Below are positions 41,461-52,445 of a stretch of 64,000 nt of DNA, piece after piece; within the stretch, counting starts at the first letter, position 1, and every line of letters begins with the position of its first letter. Below the pieces are notes generated by a model. That model did no database searches. It saw only the letters and a program-made list of their open reading frames with translations, and was not told where the DNA came from. Both the position numbers and the translations under genes were made by a program. Source of the stretch: Bufo bufo (Eukaryota; Chordata; Amphibia; Anura; Bufonidae); contig NC_053398.1 in assembly GCF_905171765.1 (NCBI RefSeq), forward strand, positions 45,786,323-45,850,322, given 5' to 3'.

Positions 41461-42880
41461 TTCATTAAAGGGGGTATCCAATACCATAAACAGCCTCTCC
41501 ATGTGCTGGGCCCCTCAGAGGGAATATACTTCCCCGCTCCCTATGGTGCTCATGGTCCCCGGACCGCCGCTGCTGTTTCTCCCTATATTCGGATGAAAAC
41601 ATCTGGTGTCGGGGGAGGGGGGTGGGGATGAGTCTCCCTAGCGTCACCTGCGATGCTAGAGAGGCTGGTCCCCGCCTGCCATTGGCTGTTCCCTTGGACA
41701 CCAGATGTTTTCATCCAGTATGGCCATAGTATAGTACATAAGAACCTACTACAATGTCAAAAGATTTAAGGACCATTGAAAAAAAATAAAAAAATTATTA
41801 GTGATAGCATTTACTTCGGCAGCTAAACTGCAGTGCATTAAATAGATGTTACGTAGCCCTGTCGCCTCTTCTGACATGCCTGTTTTAGTAAGGCTACTTT
41901 TACACTGGCGTTTTGGTTTCCGTTTGTGAGATCTGTTCAGGGATCTCACAAGCGATCCAAAACGGATCAGTACCCGTTGGGTTGAATGTCTGCAGCGGGC
42001 CCAGGAAAGAAGTGATGGTGGTTGTAGTTGGTACTCACTTTGATACTCCTCTGGGCAGTGCAGTGATGGGGAAGGGCGCAGCTTTTACTCCCTTAGGGAC
42101 ACACTCTGGTTTTGAGACTTTCCTGCCCGAGACGACTTTCGAGGTGCTGTTTAGTGTTGTTGGATTTGAGGTACAACAAAGGGTTCCTTGGTGCAGCTGT
42201 GGATGTCGGTGGCATATGATAGTGCTGGATAGATTATCAGCAAATAGCTCTTTACTGAAAATTCAAGTTCAAATGCATTAGTGTTAGCCCAGCGCTCCGT
42301 GCCTGCACTGCTGCCCCTACATGCGGAAACGGGTGCCGGCCTCCCTCCTTTCCCCCGCCTGTCTGTACCCCGTGCTGGAGCTTCCTTCTTTTCTGCTTAG
42401 AGTCTTGTACTGTTTGTTAGAGCGGCGCGGACATGTCTTTCTTCATTTTGTGAGGCAGCATGTTCACGCCCTCTATCTCCCCAGCCTATGGCTGGGTTGC
42501 AGGATGTATTTAAAGGCGCTTCCTGCCTCAGAAAGGTGCCTGAGCAATCTTGGTCACTAGCTAGTCTAGTTCCTTGTGTGAAGGTGTTTGGAAGTTTCTG
42601 GTTTACTGTGTACCCGACCCTGCTTCTTGATTAAACTGACTTTGCGTGATCGTTGCCTGCCGTGACTCCGGACGTCCTGACCACATCTTTCATCTAGGAG
42701 CTCTGCACCATTATCTCTGACCCCAGGTTAGCTGCCACTGGCCTGGGGATTGCTCTGGAGTGGTACCTGGTGATTACCCTAATGGCCTAAGCCTATCCTC
42801 ACCATCAGAGGCACAGTGGGTCCACACACCTTTGCATAACAATCAGACATGTTTCTCAGCATACATGTGGTGGATGTCCA
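41461..42880. other. MITE pieces and LTR-like sequence, no gene
   Basis: TTAAAGGGGGTATCC at about 41466 starts a TTAA-type MITE, and an inverted GGATGAAAACATCTGGTGTC/GGACACCAGATGTTTTCATCC pair spans 41593-41716. AGGCTACTTTTACACTGGCG (41891) is half of a Harbinger MITE. 42000-42840 has the look of an LTR-retrotransposon fragment, but I could not find paired ends. Confidence 0.35.
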
Positions 42881-43602
42881 GCTCCCAAAAGAATAGTTTG
42901 TAGACTCAGAGCTCGGATCCTAAGGTGTGTCCACACCCGAAAGAAAAGAAGGTGGATCCAGCGAGTAAAATCACATCTTATTTATTGACAACTTTTCACA
43001 TTAAAAAACGTACATCATCTGGTCTGACGCATTTCAACCGTAACAACGGTCTTACTCATAGACATAAATGAATAAAATACAGACATGGAGTATATAGGCA
43101 AATTTACAGTAGTGATGAGCGGCATTGGCAATATTCGAATTCGCAATATTTTGCAAATTTTTGGCCGAATATTCACCATAAATTAGCAAATTCGTGATCT
43201 TCAGTCATTGTTTACTTGATTGCAAAAATCGGCAATGTAATATATTCGCGATTAGAGTATTCAACACTATTCGCGAATACGAATATATAGCACTATATTC
43301 TAAATATTCGCGAATTCTCGAAGTGGCGATATTCGTGATAAAAATTAGCAATTTGAATATTCGTGCTTAACACTAATTGTCAGCTGTTATCAGTGATCCA
43401 GGATTATAGCAAATTACAGATAGTGCATCCAGTGAAGCATACAGACATGGGGAGTGGCATTGCAATTTATTTTGAATAGTAGGCAGTAGTAAGGAGAAAG
43501 CTCAAGTAGAATTGGAGACATCTATAAATATTGTATGATGTTATGTGTAAAAAAAAACAAAAAAAAACCCTTTTCCTTTTATGAAATAGCAATGCGTATA
43601 TA
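42881..43602 (-). mobile_element. Penelope-like element, 3' region
   Basis: This continues the Penelope element beyond the Tc1-3 insertion. It contains the hammerhead-like motif at 43021-43063 and, at about 43108-43378, an inserted AT-rich MITE made of repeated AATATTCG/GCGAATTC motifs with ends AGTGATGAGCG and CGTGCTTAACACT. Confidence 0.45.
43021..43063 (-). ncRNA. Hammerhead-ribozyme-like motif in Penelope element
   Basis: On the minus strand: stem I GUCU, core AUGAGUA, stem II GACCG/CGGUU with loop UUGUUA, GAAA, loop UGCG, U, cleavage nucleotide C, then AGAC pairing with GUCU. Positions 3 and 8 are A and U, the complement of the usual C-G pair. It has the same strand as the Penelope coding pieces and lies downstream of them. 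Confidence 0.5.
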
Positions 43603-45211
43603 CAGGTTCTTTAAAAAAAAATTGCATATTGTGATAAAGTTCATTATTTTCTGTAATGTACTGATAAACATTAGACTTTCATATATTTTAGATTCATTAC
43701 ACACAACTGAAGTAGTTCAAGCCTTTTCTTGTTTTAATATTGATGATTTTGGCATACAGCTCATGAAAACCCAAAATTCCTATCTAAAAAAATTAGCATA
43801 TCATGAAAAGGTTCTCTAAACGAGCTATTAACCTAATCATCTGAATCAACTAATTAACTCTAAAGACCTGCAAAAGATTCCTGAGGCTTTTAAAAACTCC
43901 CAGCCTGGTTCATTACTCAAAACCGCAATCATGGGTAAGACTGCCGACCTGACTGCTGTCCAGAAGGCCATCATTGACACCCTCAAGCAAGAGGGTAAGA
44001 CACAGAAAGAAATTTCTGAACGAATAGGCTGTTCCCAGAGTGCTGTATAAAGGCACCTCAGTGGGAAGTCTGTGGGAAGGAAAAAGTGTGGCAGAAAACG
44101 CTGCACAACGAGAAGAGGTGACCGGACCCTGAGGAAGATTGTGGAGAAGGACCGATTCCAGACCTTGGGGGACCTGCGGAAGCAGTGGACTGAGTCTGGA
44201 GTAGAAACATCCAGAGCCACCGTGTACAGGCGTGTGCAGGAAATGGGCTACAGGTGCCGCATTCCCCAGGTCAAGCCACTTTTGAACCAGAAACAGCGGC
44301 AGAAGCGCCTGACCTGGGCTACAGAGAAGCAGCACTGGACTGTTGCTCAGTGGTCCAAAGTACTTTTTTCGGATGAAAGCAAATTTTGCATGTCATTCAG
44401 AAAACAAGGTGCCAGAGTCTGGAGGAAGACTGGGGAGAGGGAAATGCCAAAATGCCTGAAGTCCAGTGTCAAGTACCCACAGTCAGTGATGGTCTGGGGT
44501 GCCATGTCAGCTGCTGGTGTTGGTCCACTGTGTTTTATCAAGGGCAGGGTCAATGCAGCTAGCTATCAGGAGATTTCGGAGCACTTCATGCTTCCATCTG
44601 CTGAAAAGCTTTATGGAGATGAAGATTTCATTTTTCAGCACGACCTGGCACCTGCTCACAGTGCCAAAACCACTGGTAAATGGTTTACTGACCATGGTAT
44701 TACTGTGCTCAATTGGCCTGCCAACTCTCCTGACCTGAACCCCATAGAGAATCTGTGGGATATTGGGAAGAGAAAGTTGAGAGACGCAAGACCCAACACT
44801 CTGGATGAGCTTAAGGCCGCTATCGAAGCATCCTGGGCCTCCATAACACCTCAGCAGTGCCACAGGCTGATTGCCTCCATGCCACGGCCCATTGAAGCAG
44901 TCATTTCTGCAAAAGGATTCCCGACCAAGTATTGAGTGCATAACTGAACTTAATTATTTGAAGGTTGACTTTTTTTGTATTAAAAACACTTTTCTTTTAT
45001 TGGTCGGATGAAATATGCTAATTTTTTGAGATAGGAATTTGGGGTTTTCATGAGCTGTATGCCAAAATCATCAATATTAAAACAAGAAAAGGCTTGAACT
45101 ACTTCAGTTGTGTGTAATGAATCTAAAATATATGAAAGTCTAATGTTTATCAGTACATTACAGAAAATAATGAACTTTATCACAATATGCAAATTTTTTT
45201 AAAAGAACCTG
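43603..45211 (+). mobile_element. Tc1-3 element
   Basis: It begins CAGGTTCTTTAAAAAAAATT and ends in the inverse, with TA at 43601-43602 and 45212-45213. The inverted repeats are about 210 bp long with inner copies, as in other IR/DR Tc1 elements. It is inserted in the 3' part of the Penelope element. Confidence 0.92.
43931..44935 (+). pseudogene. Tc1-3 transposase, one nonsense codon
   Basis: The frame starts at ATG 43931 (MGKTADLTAVQKAIIDTLKQ) and is in register to the end. A single TAA at 44048-44050 (codon 40, within the first helix-turn-helix: CSQSAV-stop-RHLSGKS) interrupts it. Downstream, 287 codons are open from an internal Met at 44072. The catalytic motifs are FSDESKF, FQHDLAPAH and NPIENLW, with 34 residues between the last D and E. 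The protein from the internal Met would lack the first DNA-binding helix set. Confidence 0.9.
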
Positions 45212-45213
45212 TA

Positions 45214-46057
45214 ATGTGCTCAATAAAAAGTTAGAACATCTCAGCGAAAATTCAGTCCTGTGGGAAAGCACGAATTCAGCGTATATATACATCCAGCATG
45301 CTTCTCTCTCACGCAATTTTCTTTCCATATATCCGCCCCGAAAGGAGGCTTCTACCCTTTTTATGCCAAAAATTCTTAGGGAAGCTATTTTACCATCATG
45401 AAATTCACAAATGTTTGAAACACCAGACACATTACAGGTATTTGTTTTAGATCCATCATTAAGGCCACTTTCACACTAGCGGCAGGACGGATCCAACAGG
45501 CTGTTCACCCTGTCGGATCCGTCCTGCCGCTATTTCGCCGTGCTGCTGGACCGGCGCTCCATCCCCATTGACTATATTGGGGACGGGGGCGGAGCTCCGG
45601 CGCAGCACGGCAGTTCGTGGTGAGAGGCCGCTGGACTAAAAAGTCGGACATGCAGTACTTTTAGTCCGGCGGCCTTTCGCCGTGCTGCGCCGGAGCTCTG
45701 TCCCCATCCCCATTATAGTCAATGGGGACGGAGCAGCGGTCCGGCGGCATGGCAAAATATCGGCAGGACAGATCCGACAGGGTGAACAGCCACTAGTGTG
45801 AAAGTAGCCTTATGTGTTCCAATATACGTACTTTGATCTTTCTGGTTGTACTGCCAACATGAAATTTGTCACATAAGGTGCATAGAACAACATATATAAA
45901 ATGGTCCGAGTTACAATTAATGTGTTCTTTGATGTTATATACAATGGAATGATCATGGTTGGTAAAGGTTTTTGTTGGCCTTGCATATGTGCAAATTTTA
46001 CATGGCGTGGAGCCGCATCTAAAAAAGCCGCTACAGTGTAGCCAGGTTTTACTTTTA
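45214..46057 (-). pseudogene. Penelope-like element, GIY-YIG region
   Basis: On the minus strand, 46057-45810 encodes a cysteine block (FFRCGSTPCKICTYARPTKT) and then a GIY-YIG-type core (FIYVVLCTLCDKFHVGSTTR, ending RILEH). After removal of the 348-bp MITE at 45462-45809 it continues into the tail SGVSNICEFH...FGIKRVEASFRGG...REREACWMY. This order (Cys block, GIY-YIG, ERREA-W) is that of Penelope-like elements. Small frame defects exist. It is continuous with 47613-47987 across the DD37E element. Confidence 0.8.
45462..45809. mobile_element. Harbinger-type MITE, TTA TSD
   Basis: It starts AGGCCACTTTCACACTAGCG and ends CTAGTGTGAAAGTAGCC. TTA occurs on both sides (45459-45461, 45810-45812). 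It is strongly palindromic, with inverted GGATCCGTCCTGCCG and GACCGGCGCTCC-type arms. Removing it joins the Penelope frame between RILEH and the following residues, so the boundaries are firm. Confidence 0.88.
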
Positions 46058-47612
46058 CAGGGAGTGCAGAATTATTAGGCAAATGAGTATTTTGACCACA
46101 TCATCCTCTTTATGCATGTTGTCTTACTCCAAGCTGTATAGGCTCGAAAGCCTACTACCAATTAAGCATATTAGGTGATGTGCATCTCTGTAATGAGAAG
46201 GGGTGTGGTCTAATGACATCAACACCCTATATTAGGTGTGCATAATTATTAGGCAACTTTTCCTTTGGCAAAATAGGTCAAAAGAAGGACTTGACAGGCT
46301 CAGAAAAGTCAAAAATAGTGAGATATCTTGCAGAGGGATGCAGCACTCTTAAAATTGCAAAGCTTCTGAAGCGTGATCATCGAACAAGCAAGCGTTTCAT
46401 TCAAAATAGTCAACAGGGTCGCAAGAAGCGTGTGGAAAAACCAAGGCGCAAAATAACTGAACTGAGAAAAGTCAAGTGTGCAGCTGCCAAGATGCCACTT
46501 GCCACCAGTTTGGCCATATTTCAGAGCTGCAACATCACTGGAGTGCCCAAAAGCACAAGGTGTGCAATACTCAGAGACATGGCCAAGGTAAGAAAGGCTG
46601 AAAGACGACCACCCCTGAACAAGACACACAAGCTGAAACGTCAAGACTGGGCCAAGAAATATCTCAAGACTGATTTTTCTAAGGTTTTATGGACTGATGA
46701 AATGAGAGTGAGTCTTGATGGGCCAGATGGATGGGCCCGTGGCTGGATTGGTAAAGGGCAGAGAGCTCCAGTCCGACTCAGACGCCAGCAAGGTGGAGGT
46801 GGAGTACTGGTTTGGGCTGGTATCATCAAAGATGAGCTTGTGGGGCCTTTTCGGGTTGAGGATGGAGTCAAGCTCAACTCCCAGTCCTACTGCCAGTTTC
46901 TGGAAGACACCTTCTTCAAGCAGTGGTACAGGAAGAAGTCTGCCTCCTTCAAGAAAAACATGATTTTCATGCAGGACAATGCTCCATCACACGCGTCCAA
47001 GTACTCCACAGCGTGGCTGGCAAGAAAGGGTATAAAAGAAGAAAATCTAATGACATGGCCTCCTTGTTCACCTGATCTGAACCCCATTGAGAAGCTGTGG
47101 TCCATCATCAAATGTGAGATTTACAAGGAGGGAAAACAGTACACCTCTCTGAACAGTGTCTGGGAGGCTGTGGTTGCTGCTGCACGCAATGTTGATGGTG
47201 AACAGATCAAAACACTGACAGAATCCATGGATGGCAGGCTTTTGAGTGTCCTTGCAAAGAAAGGTGGCTATATTGGTCACTGATTTGTTTTTGTTTTGTT
47301 TTTGAATGTCAGAAATGTATATTTGTGAATGTTGAGATGTTATATTGGTTTCACTGGTAAAAATAAATAATTGAAATGGGTATATATTTGTTTTTTGTTA
47401 AGTTGCCTAATAATTATGCACAGTAATAGTCACCTGCACACACAGATATCCCCCTAAAATAGCTAAAACTAAAAACAAACTAAAAACTACTTCCAAAAAT
47501 ATTCAGCTTTGATATTAATGAGTTTTTTTGGTTCATTGAGAACATGGTTGTTGGTTCAATAATAAAATTAATCCTCAAAAATACAACTTGCCTAATAATT
47601 CTGCACTCCCTG
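46058..47612 (+). mobile_element. DD37E Tc1/mariner element
   Basis: The ends are CAGGGAGTGCAGAATTATTA and inverse, with TA at 46056-46057 and 47613-47614. A second, inner copy of the end motif (ATAATTATTAGGCAA, about 46240 and, inverted, 47402-47420) gives an IR/DR arrangement. It is 1555 bp and inserted in the Penelope element. Confidence 0.93.
46291..47283 (+). CDS. DD37E Tc1/mariner transposase (start codon doubtful)
   Basis: The 330-codon frame is open from TTG 46291. In-frame upstream codons include ATA at 46273, where a start ATG would be expected, and no ATG lies before the Met near codon 68. The start may therefore have been lost by one base change. The catalytic residues are D136 (WTDEMR), D229 (MQDNAPSH) and E267 (NPIEKLW). 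There are 37 residues between the second D and E, so this is DD37E and not DD34E like the other three Tc1 copies. The N terminus has helix-turn-helix motifs and the C terminus ends KKGGYIGH. Apart from the start it shows no defect. Confidence 0.9.
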   Translation: MTGSEKSKIVRYLAEGCSTLKIAKLLKRDHRTSKRFIQNSQQGRKKRVEKPRRKITELRKVKCAAAKMPLATSLAIFQSCNITGVPKSTRCAILRDMAKVRKAERRPPLNKTHKLKRQDWAKKYLKTDFSKVLWTDEMRVSLDGPDGWARGWIGKGQRAPVRLRRQQGGGGVLVWAGIIKDELVGPFRVEDGVKLNSQSYCQFLEDTFFKQWYRKKSASFKKNMIFMQDNAPSHASKYSTAWLARKGIKEENLMTWPPCSPDLNPIEKLWSIIKCEIYKEGKQYTSLNSVWEAVVAAARNVDGEQIKTLTESMDGRLLSVLAKKGGYIGH

Positions 47613-47987
47613 TATATGGATCTGGCGGTGCACTGGGAGCAATTTTCTGTCCTGGTGGGTGCTTTTTGATATACTATTTTATACCCCTGTGACAATAGAT
47701 TTTGTCGTTTACTGTCCTCAAATTTGGTAGATATTTGTGTTAATGCTTTAATTTTATTATACAGTGGGTTATAGTTTAAAACTAAAACTTCCATATACAA
47801 TGTGTTATTGCTGCAATTATGTTTGGTGCTTATGATCTCTTCTACTGGGATTTCTTTAAGAGTAGATATTGGGTGATTCTTAGGGGCATTCAGAATAGTA
47901 ATGCCTGCAGTGGGCTTTCTATATGTGCTGGATTCTGATTGGGTTTACCCTACAAGCAAAGGTTTAAAAAGGAAATTTTATTGTATT
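47613..47987 (-). pseudogene. Penelope-like element, RT C-terminal region
   Basis: On the minus strand this piece links the RT part at 56526-57480 (across the LTR element) with the GIY-YIG part. Recognisable wording includes NLLSQGYKIVYQKAPTRTEN, equivalent to the segment between RT thumb and endonuclease in Penelope elements. There are some stops. Confidence 0.65.
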
Positions 47988-50064
47988 TGTAAAGGGGGGA
48001 ATATTAATCACCAATATTTATGCAAATATCGATAATTAATATTCATAAATGGGAGGAGCCATCTAGTGATAACTCCGCCCATTTATGCCTTTATATAATA
48101 ACACAATACTTTCGCTATGCTCTACACTGATCACTTATGCTAACTGCATGCGCCTTACTAACTCGCTACCGCTAACAAGTACACGCTACACAAAAGGGTA
48201 CAAATATAACAGTATTTATTACACCAAGCAATACACTAACAATACACTACGCACGCAGTACACTACAATACAGCACTAAATATACAATCCTAAACTACAC
48301 TACACATTCCCAATTCCACCCATCAACTAACTATACAATTCACACATTCAATTATATTAACAATAACCCACCCGTCTGTACTCACTGTCCCTACAGGGTT
48401 AACGGTGGCACTGCAAGGGAGTGCAGGCCACAGACACTATAGACTCAGCACTGCAAGGGTTACTTGCAAGTGAGTGCTGAGGTTTACCAGGGTTACAGCA
48501 GGGATCAGGGACACAGCAGGGAGTGGGGGTAATCAGGGGTACAAATAGGGCCACAGGATCAGGGGTACAACAGGGGAACAGGAACAAGGGGTTACCAAGG
48601 GAAACAGGGGGACTTAAGGGTTCCACAGGATCAGGGGTACAAGGGTTCCACAGGATCAGGGGTACAACAGGGGAACAGACTGCCAGGGTAATAGGGTTAC
48701 CAGGGCAGGGGAGTAACAGGGGGGTATATATCAGGGACTAAGAGCAGGGGGATATATAACAGGGACCAAGAGCAGGGGGATATATATCAGGGGGGTACAA
48801 CGGGGAGGGGGGGGGTATATAGAGGAATGCTACTTAGGGTAGCAGGGGGGGGGGTATATAGAGGATACTTAGGGTAATGCTCGTTGTCCAGGGAGGCTCG
48901 TTGGTCCAGGGGGCCGCTCTGTACAGAGCGTCGATCGCGCTCTCCTCTGGGGGGGGGGGCGGCAGGGGTCCGGTCGTGGGTCCTTGTGTCGGAGCAGGTG
49001 GTGGCCCAGACCCTCTCTTCCTTGGGCCGGCCTGAGCGCCGATGCGCTCTCCAGCTGGGGGGCCCCGATCCTAACTTAGGCAGGGGGACCGCTTCGTCCT
49101 AAGCGCCGATGCGCTTATCCAGGTGGGGGGCCCTCTCCTAACAGACAAAGTGCCGGGGCCGCCGGATATTTATCCCCCCGGCGGCCCGCACTCCCGCGCC
49201 ACCAGGGGGCGCGCGCGCGCGCCCCCATCATCCACGTGGGCCGGCGCAGTGATATGACGTCACTGCGCCGGACAGCACATCGGGGACGCGCTGCAGACAG
49301 GCGGGAGAAGCCTTTGATCTCCCGCCTGCTGCACCTAGCATTCCGGACAGTGCGATAGTAATCGCACTGTCGGAATGCACATAATAGAAGGAGGAGAGGC
49401 TTCTCCTCTTCTTCTATCATGTGTTGAATCTGAGTTCTTTGTATCCATCAGGATGACCGGACCCTTGTCCGGTCATTCTGATGCAATTAGCCAGATTGCA
49501 TCGGTGCGAATGCTTGGGGCACATTCACACCGATGCACCTGGTTTCAGTTGTAGGAGGGGGGGGGGAATATATATAATATACATGTGTATTGATGCTTGG
49601 GGCACATCCATACACATGTATACATTAATTCTAAGGGGGATTATAACTCACATAAGGGGCCACATTCATGTATATAAGGGGGCACAGATAAGGGGGCACC
49701 AGCCCCTACAATATAAGGGGGCACCAGCCCCTACATTATCAGGGGGCACCAGCCCCTACATTATCAGGGGGCACCAGCCCCTACATTATCAGGGGGCACC
49801 AGCCCCTACATTATCAGGGGGCACCAGCCCCTACATTATCAGGGGGCACCAGCCCCTACATTATCAGGGGACACATATTTCCCACAGGGGCCAGCATGAG
49901 CCCCTGGGGATCACCATGGGCAGACGTGCGCAGATGCTGGGCACATCTGCGCACATCGTCCCATGATGCTATGTCTAATGTATGCACATATATACCATAC
50001 ATGCCCGCACGAGTTTGCAGGCATGCATGGATATATATGCATACATCTCAACCGTTCCTCAACA
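47988..50064 (-). repeat. Left LTR (3' LTR, 2077 bp)
   Basis: Read on the minus strand it starts TGTTGAGGAACGG and ends CCCCCTTTACA. It holds seven copies of a 25-bp minisatellite (about 49690-49865), a G-rich repeat zone (48460-48870), a CTCF-like motif CCACCAGGGGGCGC (49199-49212), an E-box CACGTG (49233-49238) and a full CRE TGACGTCA (49255-49262). A hairpin with GACAGTGCGAT arms lies at about 49340-49375. Confidence 0.9.
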
Positions 50065-52445
50065 ATCCCCCTGTTGTCGGAATATAATACGACAATATAA
50101 TGGGGGAACGGGTTGAGATATATTTGCCCCCCTTCAACCCCATCTTTGGTGGAAGTTCAGGAAGAACTGTAGTGCACACTGATCTTTAGGTACTTAGACA
50201 TCCCTCATCCAGCTTCCTCCGACCTGCCCTTCACCGCAACCTCCTCCTCCGTCCACAGGATACACCGTCTTCTTCTTGACATCTTTAGGATACCACACAC
50301 CCACAGTCTCTCGGTTATTCTGCCGATCTTCAGGTATCTTCGCCCCCCCCAATTCTGGAGCGGGTTCACCCTTACAGTCTTTACCTTTCTATAACAGTCT
50401 CTTGGTGTTGGCCACCCCCACTTTGGAGTGGCCACACCCCCACAGTCTCTCGGTAATTCTGCCGATCTTCAGGTATCTTCGCCCCCCCCAATTCTGGAGC
50501 GGGTTCACCCTTACAGTCTTTGTCCCAACTTTCTTCTATCCAATGTCTGTTTTTGGTGCGGTTCTCCCGTGGACAGATTAATAGGTCTTTACAAGGCAGG
50601 TCAGACTCTTAAGCGGTGATGTCATAGTACCTAAATTCTACTGCGGAGAACACCTCCGCCACACTACACCTCCAGCCCTTCCCTTAAGAACCTCACCGTT
50701 CCAGGGTTCAAGGTGGCAAATGAATGATGCCTGTCCCTATCGTGACCTAACCTTATCCCCATTCACACAAAACACATGTCACATCCCTCCCAACACCACC
50801 AAAATCATTATATGTATGTGTACCCATAGAGACTCATGCAACCTGGCATATCTCTACACCTCCAAAGACACAGGTAGGTCGCAGACCCCTGTGTCAATGG
50901 GAAACGACTATAGGATGCAAATGTGTAGGCTCACCGCAGTGTGTTGGGCGAGTTTCCCTGTGGGTGGGCTGTCACACATTTGTACCTAGAGTGTCTATGG
51001 GTACACAATCAACCAACAAACATAATCAATATATATACAATACAATGTGCTATGGGGTTTCAGGGTATTACAAGTTATACGTCCCGAACCCTCATAGGAA
51101 ACAAAGTGTGTCCATACAATATTTGGCTACAGGAACCATGTTTGAGTTATGTCCTGAGCCTCCTCCTCCGGATAGTTCTGTAAAGTTCTGTCTGGTTCTG
51201 GTGTATTTGGTCAGTAAGTCCCTTGACCCTCAGATTACGATGACCAGAACCAAAAGAAGTTTCACTGGGTGAAACAATTGAATAAGTTCTTCCACCCGAA
51301 CGTCTCCCAAGTCTTCCTCCAGAGCCTTAAATAATGCTCCCGCTGGATTGTGGCACAGTCTTCTCTAGAACACCTCTAGGCAGAGGTCGCTTAGTTGCCA
51401 AAATCCAGTGGGATCCTCTGGAGCTTCACAACAGTGTCAGGGGGAATATCTGGTCTCTTCTGTGGCATCTCCTAGGTTTTTCTTCCGCTCCATATAAAAT
51501 CTCACCTATGGCAGAAGAAAACACCAGGCGCTCCCGGGGGAATTTCTCCCCTAACAGTGCAATTAATGTGAAAATTTCCAGCACCAATACCTTTGACCCA
51601 TGGGTAGAGAAAGGTATTGGGCTGCCCTTTGTCTCACAGGACCCCTCGTCATCCCAACACTGGTGTCTGAACATCCTACCTTCAGAGGATCGCCTCTGCA
51701 ACACATCCCTCTGCACCAACAGATAAGGATGGCCACCCTACTAGGTTAGGACAACTGGAGTTCTGTGGACAAAGCACCATCTTGTTATTGATGGCACCGC
51801 ATCCCCGTCCACTCGTGTGTACCCAGGCTGATTTCCCCCTGTGATCCCGTCTTGTGGAGGCCCGCAGAACCAATGGCATAGTCATGCCCTGGCTCCCCAG
51901 GACCCCACAACACAAGAACACAGTCCACACTCTGCTGCCAAACACTCTGCGTCCAATCCCTATCAGAGCTGTGCTACCTGACCGGACTAGAATTAAGTGC
52001 GCAGCACAACATTACACCAATGTTGTCTGTCCGCCCCAGTCCCCAGCGCAACACAGCCCTACCGAAAACCTGGAGCACAACAGTGCTATCTGTATCGATC
52101 TGAGACCCTGGTTGCCCAGAATAATATCACATCATCCTTTGTGTGCTGCATGGAGAAGGTCCTTATGCCTTCTCCTGACCAGCAGGATTTCCCGTGTGAC
52201 ATTATCTGCTCGCGAACCTATACGTTCTCGATCCACAGTATAACACTGTTCCACTCCAAGGGGACACAGAATGAAACAGAGACAGCAGACGGGACTTACA
52301 ACACTACATAAATCAGCATGGTAGAACACATCCGTAGACAAGGACTACCACCATCAACATCAAGAAGAACATACAAACAGATAACAAAAACACACAACAT
52401 GGACATACACAGGGAACAAATGGTGTAACAAATAGTACAGGGGTG
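50065..52445. other. LTR element interior without clear genes
   Basis: This is the part between Gag and the 3' LTR. A purine run AGGGGGA lies just before the 3' LTR in minus orientation (polypurine-tract-like), next to inverted TTGTCGGAATATAATACGAC sequences. A near-duplicate of about 120 bp occurs at 50300-50400 and 50430-50520 (TCTCGGTTATTCTGCCGATC / TCTCGGTAATTCTGCCGATC). Short frames on both strands at 51.3-52.3 kb have cysteines and Asn-X-Ser/Thr sites, but I cannot assign them to an envelope or any other gene. Confidence 0.5.

Noticed and set aside
49690..49870. Regular short repeats that might look like a CRISPR array
   Set aside because: Units of 25 bp follow each other directly with no unique spacers, and the block is inside an LTR of a vertebrate retroelement. 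It is a minisatellite.
49481..49966. 161-codon open frame over the LTR minisatellite
   Set aside because: A 25-bp unit read three times gives a 25-residue peptide repeat by arithmetic alone. The frame is not kept with a start or stop context, and the other LTR has different lengths.
51334..52311. Plus-strand frames with cysteines and Asn-X-Ser/Thr sites, possible envelope gene
   Set aside because: They lie opposite to the Gag and primer-site orientation, are spread over two frames with stops, and show no fusion peptide, membrane segment or other envelope landmark that I can point to.
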